From assembly GCA_036156195.1 (NCBI GenBank), contig JAYZUZ010000007.1:1-64000 (forward strand): DNA of 64,000 nucleotides, read 5' to 3'. Position numbers and translations under genes: made by a program. Origin of the DNA: Abyssibacter sp036156195. Lineage in GTDB: Bacteria; Pseudomonadota; Gammaproteobacteria; Nevskiales; OUC007. The notes beneath the pieces are model-generated. The model was not told the DNA's origin and did not search any database. It was given only the letters and a program-made list of their open reading frames with translations. This document shows, piece by piece, positions 59,260 to 64,000 of this stretch. Every line of letters starts with the position of its first letter. Position 1 is the first letter of the stretch.

Positions 59260-60270
59260 ATGATTGAAACCCAGATCGACTGGCGCATCGACAAACCCGG
59301 CAATCCGGAGCAATGGGACGCCCATGTTCTGGAGCATGCAGGCAATCCCACGCAGCTCTCGGCATTCGGGCATCTGGGTGGCTGGCTGCGACGACCGGGG
59401 TATCTCCGACTGGAACGCGGGCACGAACGGCTACAGTGGCTGATCTATCTGAGCCGTCTGGTGCCGGGTTGCTGGCGCATCGAAGCACGCTCGGAACCCA
59501 CGACCTCCAGTCCGGCGCTGGTGGATGAGGCAATCGCATTTCTCCTGCGCGAGCTCCGCCCTGTGCGCTTTGCGTTCTACGACATGGTGTTCTCTCGCTG
59601 GACCGATGCGGATTGGCTCAGCAAGCATCGGTTTACGCCCGTCGAGCACTTCGGGACTATCGAGCTCGATCTCAGCATCGGGCCCGACGCGTTGCGGTCT
59701 GGCATGCAGAAAAAACAACGCAACCGGGTGAACCTGGGACGGCGGACGGGCCTGCAGCTGGAGTCGCTGCGTGGACCCTCCGCGGCACCGCGGGTCTACA
59801 ACCTGGTCCAACGCACTCTGGCCCGCAACGGCGCACCTGCACCGTCGTTGGACTACGTCCGGCGCATGACGGAAGCACTTGGCGACCAGGCCCAGTTGTT
59901 TGCAGTGACGCTGGACGGGCGAGATGTCGGCACATCCTTCGAGATCGTCACACCAGCGCGGGCACTGGGCTGGCTGGCAGGAACCACGGACGATGCACCC
60001 AACGGAACCGCCAATTTCATGCAGTGGGCCATCATCGAGCACTTGGCTGAGCAAGGCGTGGCGCGCTACGACCTGGGTGGTGTTGACCCCGATGCCCCCG
60101 AGGGCAGCAAAGGCGCGCGGATACTTCACAGCAAGCGCAAATACGGTGGTGCGCTTGTGCATTGCTATGGCGGCACCCGCTGCGACCGCCCGCTGGCTGC
60201 ACACATAGATGGCCTGGCGGAACGGGGACTGGACAGCGCGAAATCGCTGCTCCGCTCGCTGCGCAGCTAG
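59260..60270 (+). CDS. FemAB/GNAT-type acyltransferase
   Basis: 336 residues with the FemABX-like two-GNAT-fold pattern: an N-terminal FGHLGGWLRRPGYLRLER region, the middle KKQRNRVNLGRRTGLQLE (typical FemAB/acetyltransf_6 motif) and a C-terminal GTANFMQWAIIEHLAEQGVARYDLGGVDPDAP, matching the family's YDxxG signature. Family members add amino acids from aminoacyl-tRNA to lipid II or acylate surface molecules. The last gene of the run; its TAG stop overlaps that of the convergent mgtE as CTAG. Confidence 0.88.
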   Translation: MIETQIDWRIDKPGNPEQWDAHVLEHAGNPTQLSAFGHLGGWLRRPGYLRLERGHERLQWLIYLSRLVPGCWRIEARSEPTTSSPALVDEAIAFLLRELRPVRFAFYDMVFSRWTDADWLSKHRFTPVEHFGTIELDLSIGPDALRSGMQKKQRNRVNLGRRTGLQLESLRGPSAAPRVYNLVQRTLARNGAPAPSLDYVRRMTEALGDQAQLFAVTLDGRDVGTSFEIVTPARALGWLAGTTDDAPNGTANFMQWAIIEHLAEQGVARYDLGGVDPDAPEGSKGARILHSKRKYGGALVHCYGGTRCDRPLAAHIDGLAERGLDSAKSLLRSLRS

Positions 60271-61499
60271 ACAAGCGCGGCCGCAAGCCCCAGAAAAAGC
60301 CCCAGACTGACCACATCGGTGGCCGTGGTGAGGAAGATACTCGAGGCCGTTGCGGGATCTGCCCCCAATCGCTTGAGCACCAGCGGCACTGCCACGCCGA
60401 CTACACCGCTCAGCAAACAGCTGCCGACCATGGCCAGCACGACGACAGCAGCAAGCATCAGCGCCCCCGGGGTCTGCGTCACGCTGGCGTAAATCCACAT
60501 CCCCACGGCTGCCGACAGCCCGGTCAGCAACCCATTGACCAAACCCAGGGTGGCCTCCTTGCGCAGGACGCCGGCAATTGCCGACCGAGGAATCTCATCA
60601 AGTGCCAGGCCGCGCAATGTCACCACCATGGCTTGGCAGCCGGTATTGCCGGCCTGACCCGCCAACACCGGTAGAAACGCCGCAAGAATGACAATGCGCT
60701 CCAGGGTGCCTTCGAACAGGCCCACCACGGCAGCTGCCGCAAATGCAGTGACCAGATTCACCTGCAGCCAGGGGTGCCTCAGCTTGAGCGACCGGGGCCA
60801 GGGGGTGGCCACCTGCTCATCCTCATTGACACCCACCATGCGGCCCGGCTGGGCCGACAGTTCGTAGGTGTGTTCCTCGAACAGACTGTGCCCGGGCACG
60901 ACACCCAGCAACTGACCCGAGGCATCGCAGACCGGGTAAACCGGATAGTGCCGGTGCACCATGGCACGCATGGCGTCCTCGATACTGGTCTCGGGCGTGA
61001 GAAAAAACGGATCCGCCAGCATGACATCGGCCAGACTCGCGGTCGGATCAGCCAGCAGCAGATCGCGCATGGTGACCACGCCCACCAACTGCTCACCGTC
61101 CACCACATACACATAGGTCACCAGCCGCCCCTGGCTGACCGCGCGAACCGCCTCTGTCACGCGGGCAACGGAATCATCCGGGGCAGCCGTCAACGGTGCG
61201 GCAACCGTGAGGGCACCCACACTGTGATCTGTCGCGCCCGGAATGACCGGTTCAGCTGCGGCGTCGTGACCACCCCCTGTCCCGGCCAGCAGCGCCTGCA
61301 TGGAGGGCGGCAATGCAGCCAGTACGCGACTGCGTTCCTGGGGAGGCAGGGCGGCGAGCACGCGTTGAATCTGACTGGCGGGTTGTTGCTGGAGCAGCCG
61401 CGCGGCGTCCGCCGGCGCGCAGCGCCGAATGCTGCGCAACAGGCGGGCATCGCGCTCCGCATCATCATGGGTCGCGGCTGGGGCAGGATCTGAAATCAT
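60267..61499 (-). CDS. mgtE: MgtE-family magnesium transporter
   Basis: 410 residues from ATG 61499, the start of an MgtE-like N-domain (LLRSIRRCAPADAARLLQQQP). A CBS pair follows at about 110-225 (VGALTVAAPLTAAPDDSVARV and VYPVCDASGQLLGVV). The five-helix channel domain (about 245-410) ends in TTATDVVSLGLFLGLA, containing the conserved Asp of the pore. Channel for Mg2+, gated by Mg2+ binding in the cytosolic part. The N-domain is somewhat shorter than in Thermus MgtE. Inner membrane. Confidence 0.94.
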   Translation of the reverse strand: MISDPAPAATHDDAERDARLLRSIRRCAPADAARLLQQQPASQIQRVLAALPPQERSRVLAALPPSMQALLAGTGGGHDAAAEPVIPGATDHSVGALTVAAPLTAAPDDSVARVTEAVRAVSQGRLVTYVYVVDGEQLVGVVTMRDLLLADPTASLADVMLADPFFLTPETSIEDAMRAMVHRHYPVYPVCDASGQLLGVVPGHSLFEEHTYELSAQPGRMVGVNEDEQVATPWPRSLKLRHPWLQVNLVTAFAAAAVVGLFEGTLERIVILAAFLPVLAGQAGNTGCQAMVVTLRGLALDEIPRSAIAGVLRKEATLGLVNGLLTGLSAAVGMWIYASVTQTPGALMLAAVVVLAMVGSCLLSGVVGVAVPLVLKRLGADPATASSIFLTTATDVVSLGLFLGLAAALV

Positions 61500-61613
61500 G
61501 GCTATTCCCAAAAAGCGCCCGGGCGCCATCGCCCGCGCCGACTCGGCTTGCGCCGGGGTCAGCATAGGCAGTCCGTGGCACGCCGCCAATACGGAACGGC
61601 CTGCACGGCCCGG

Positions 61614-63308
61614 CTACTCGCCGGGTGCGACGAGAAACACCGGATTGCCGATGATGGTAATGACCTGCTCCGTGGCCACCTCGAGCCGAATCACCGTCCC
61701 CAGCACACCTGAATCGGCGTCACGCGCCACCGTCCAGGTATCGACAAAGGGATCGGTACTGACAAGCTGTTGTCGGACCGGCTGACCATCGACGATAAAC
61801 CGCAGCCACTGCCCCGCCCCACCCGTCACAGTCGTGGTCACAGTGGCCTCGTCTGTCTGCAGGGTATCGCCATACATGCCCTGCTGACCGTCCGGAGTGA
61901 TGACCTGCAGGTCGACGACCGGAGAGCGCTCAACGCCCAATGTCCGAATATAGGCATGCCCGGCACGGATGGCCGCCATGAGGGCTGGTCGTGACAGCGA
62001 CTCGGCATACACCGCCGTCACCGAACTCCCATAGCCCTTGCGCTCGCGCTCCTCGGGGGCATCCACACCCTTGGAGTCCGACCCGGACACGGCGGTGGGT
62101 GCTGCGCCATCGGCCATGAGCGCATCCCAGCGCTGCAGGGCCGTCAGGGTGAACGGATTCTGAATTTCACCCGGAATGGGCAAACCCAGCTCCGCACCGG
62201 TGACCAGCGCCGGGCCGTTCTGGACCTCGATGGTATCGACCTGCGTCCAGTCGATGGCGTCATCCAGCGTGAATGCGCAGCCCCTGCAGAAGTTCTCGAA
62301 CAAGGCGCCTTCGAAGGTCGTCGGGTGGTTCACACCAAACAATGCCCCGGCCGCCAGGGTCTGGCGCTGAATATCTCCAAGGCTGATGTCCTCGAAACCA
62401 TGACGGTACTCGATGACGTCCGGGGTCTCGCCAAAACTGTTCGTATGACCGAAGTAGGTGATCACTTCCCGGCCCGGCCAGATGAGCAGGTCCGGGTGCG
62501 CCCGCTGTACGGCACCCAGTTCCGCCCAGTGCCGCCCGGTGACGTACTCCGTCACCATGAGAAAATCCAGGTGGGCGGCGCGCGCCTGCTCGATGAAGCC
62601 GCTCCAATCTGGTGCACCGGGATTGGAGTGAAACCCATGCATATGGAAGTCGCCGTGGTACCAGCCGGCATCAGGATTGGCGACGTGTCCCGGATTCACC
62701 GGATCGACAACCGGCGGTTGTCGGGCGTCTCCGGCGACGCAGTCGACACGCACCTGCCATTGCGCCCCCTGCGGGCTCACCGCTGCTATCCCGAGTTCGA
62801 TGAACCACAGACCGGGGGATATCGGCCCCGGCGTGTAACCGCGATCCGCGCGCTCTGCCGTGATAAATACCGGGTCCTGCCCCTGATCCAGACGCCCCTG
62901 TCGGCTGCCGGACCAGCCACGAAACCCCGCCGCACTGCGATAACCGGCGCTGTCCCAGATGCCCAGATCCAATGTAGTTGCGGTCAAAGGCGTGGCCGGG
63001 AGCGAGCCGCTTTCGACCCAGCCGTAGCCCACCTCGATGCGCCCCGTCCCTTCGGCGACATACACCGGTAGCATCCGGTAAGTCTTGGCATCCGTGCCCG
63101 CTACTGACCCGACCAGCTCCAGCGCGGGTTCTCCGGGCGCACAAATCGCCACGCCGTCGGGTGGACCTGCCGCCGGGTCGTCCGGAACGCCCGTCCCTAC
63201 GCTGTCCGCGAGCTGGGGGCTTTGTCCGCAGGCCGCGAGCAACCCCAGCCATAGGCCAACCACCAACCGACCCGTGGCGACACAACAGCAAGACCGAAGA
63301 TCACGCAT
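61614..63308 (-). CDS. CehA/McbA-family PHP-fold metallohydrolase, lipoprotein
   Basis: 564 residues. The N-terminal lipoprotein signal ends in LLAAC. Two beta-rich domains occupy the first 190 residues. A PHP-type metal-binding domain follows (about 200-450): GWYHGDFHMHGFHSNPG, LDFLMVTEYVTGRH, WPGREVITYFGHTNSFG and VNHP. CehA/McbA relatives hydrolyse carbamate (carbaryl) or phosphoester bonds. Outer-membrane or periplasmic. It precedes mgtE by 114 bases on the same strand. Confidence 0.9.
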   Translation of the reverse strand: MRDLRSCCCVATGRLVVGLWLGLLAACGQSPQLADSVGTGVPDDPAAGPPDGVAICAPGEPALELVGSVAGTDAKTYRMLPVYVAEGTGRIEVGYGWVESGSLPATPLTATTLDLGIWDSAGYRSAAGFRGWSGSRQGRLDQGQDPVFITAERADRGYTPGPISPGLWFIELGIAAVSPQGAQWQVRVDCVAGDARQPPVVDPVNPGHVANPDAGWYHGDFHMHGFHSNPGAPDWSGFIEQARAAHLDFLMVTEYVTGRHWAELGAVQRAHPDLLIWPGREVITYFGHTNSFGETPDVIEYRHGFEDISLGDIQRQTLAAGALFGVNHPTTFEGALFENFCRGCAFTLDDAIDWTQVDTIEVQNGPALVTGAELGLPIPGEIQNPFTLTALQRWDALMADGAAPTAVSGSDSKGVDAPEERERKGYGSSVTAVYAESLSRPALMAAIRAGHAYIRTLGVERSPVVDLQVITPDGQQGMYGDTLQTDEATVTTTVTGGAGQWLRFIVDGQPVRQQLVSTDPFVDTWTVARDADSGVLGTVIRLEVATEQVITIIGNPVFLVAPGE

Positions 63309-63406
63309 GGCAAGGCATTTGAATCATTGTCAGACGGATGGCGACCGAAGCGCGGGGCTGAACGCTCTACAGTACGCATTTCGTCTTGCACGGGAGTGAC
63401 ACAGGC

Positions 63407-63895
63407 ATGGATGGATTGTCGCGCTGGATGACGGGACCGGGCAGCAGCCTGCTGTGCCTGCTGATCTGCTCGGCCTGTGCGACCACCCCGCCGGCTTGGC
63501 CACCGACCAGTCGCGCCGCGCTGCTCGCGGAGGATCGCGCCTTCTCCGCCCATTCCGAAGCCCGTGGCTTTGCAGATGCCCTGGCGAATTATCTGGTCGA
63601 GGACGCGATTCGCCTCCCGCAGGACGCAGCCCCTCAATTTGGCCGCACTAGCATTGTTGAGGCCATGGCGCCGTCGGCTGATACGTTCGTCGTCACCTGG
63701 GAACCCGAGGATGGCCAGGTTGCCGCATCCGGGGACCTGGGCTGGACCTGGGGGCGCTACCTGGCCACCGATCGCCGCAGCGGCGCCCCGATCGCCAGGG
63801 GCAAGTACCTGAACCTGTGGGAGCGCCAGCCGGACGGTCGCTGGCGGGTCAAGATTGATGCCGGCAACCAGACGCCCATGCCCACAGCGCCCTGA
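63407..63895 (+). CDS. NTF2-like (DUF4440) lipoprotein
   Basis: 162 residues from ATG 63407, with GGGAG about 10 bases upstream; an earlier TTG start is unlikely. The signal ends in the lipobox CSAC. The mature part has the NTF2/SnoaL-like pattern RAALLAEDRAFSAHSEARGFADALANYLVEDAIRLP, ending in GKYLNLWERQPDGRWRVKID (DUF4440). Probably a periplasmic ligand-binding or scaffold lipoprotein; a steroid-isomerase-like activity is not supported. Divergent from the PHP hydrolase. Confidence 0.85.
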   Translation: MDGLSRWMTGPGSSLLCLLICSACATTPPAWPPTSRAALLAEDRAFSAHSEARGFADALANYLVEDAIRLPQDAAPQFGRTSIVEAMAPSADTFVVTWEPEDGQVAASGDLGWTWGRYLATDRRSGAPIARGKYLNLWERQPDGRWRVKIDAGNQTPMPTAP

Positions 63896-64000
63896 AGCGG
63901 GCGCCATGCTCGCCCTCGACCGTGGTCACCGCGCCCCATGACCGGGTTGGCACGCATTTGGTATGGTAGACGGCGTCCCAGTCCCCGATCGGGCCTGAAC
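63896..64000 (+). promoter_or_regulatory. Possible promoter at right edge
   Basis: An extended -10 (TGG-TATGGT, 63959-63967) with a weak -35 candidate (ATGACC, 63938-63943, 18-base spacer) points off the right edge. The segment 63947-63963 also resembles a sigma-54 -24/-12 element with one changed key base (GG-N10-GT). A palindrome CCCGATCGGG follows at 63984-63993. The downstream gene is outside the window, so which element is real cannot be decided. Confidence 0.35.

Overview
The window is 64 kb of gene-dense, GC-rich chromosome from a free-living Gram-negative bacterium. I read it as a gammaproteobacterium, possibly Nevskiales/Salinisphaerales-like, but no genus can be named from sequence alone. 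The reasons are the trxA-rho junction at the left edge, the birA-coaX-tRNA-Thr linkage, an RND tripartite pump, many lipoprotein and Tat signals, and PomA/PomB-type flagellar stators. No prophage, insertion sequence, CRISPR array or rRNA was found. One tRNA gene is present.

Layout. 0-9 kb: end of trxA, rho with a long disordered N-terminal extension, a GNAT/glycosyltransferase-like pair, a lipoprotein, a host-attachment-family protein, a choice-of-anchor I lipoprotein with a collagen-like tract, a CNNM-type transporter, a DUF938 methyltransferase and dodecin. 9-22 kb: two PhoD-type Tat phosphatases, a Bax-inhibitor-1 membrane protein, a MATE exporter, an iron alcohol dehydrogenase, an amidase, an S9 peptidase and an MscS channel. 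22-31.5 kb: a translationally coupled outer membrane factor-adaptor-RND operon, two adjacent acyl-CoA dehydrogenases and an HDOD protein. 31.5-37 kb: a MerR regulator coupled to a His-rich DUF4396 membrane protein behind a well-formed MerR operator, an MFS exporter, pomAB behind a good sigma-28 promoter, a PAT-type acetyltransferase and a glutathionyl-hydroquinone reductase. 37-45 kb: a degenerate and an intact GGDEF protein, a GPH symporter, ppnN, and an operon of DUF1304, a 3-methyladenine glycosylase, a thioesterase and a zinc alcohol dehydrogenase. 45-49 kb: a 1191-residue beta-helix surface protein with an unusual C-terminal tail. 49-53.5 kb: M61 peptidase-plsY-birA-coaX-tRNA-Thr, almost all overlapping.

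53.6-60.3 kb holds the most novel-looking locus. A polysaccharide-type flippase is divergent from a tight run of phosphopantetheinyl transferase, JmjC/cupin oxygenase, ATP-grasp ligase, PLP decarboxylase of the DAP/ornithine type and a FemAB-like acyltransferase. It looks like a small pathway that makes an amine or amino acid, activates it, transfers it to an acceptor, and perhaps exports the product. No carrier protein, acyl ligase or exosortase is visible in the window.

60.3-64 kb: MgtE, a CehA/McbA-type PHP metallohydrolase lipoprotein and an NTF2-like lipoprotein. The strongest candidates for undescribed biology are the 53.6-60.3 kb cluster, the MerR/DUF4396 metal-response unit, and the re-used lipobox-plus-collagen cassette found in two unrelated surface proteins.
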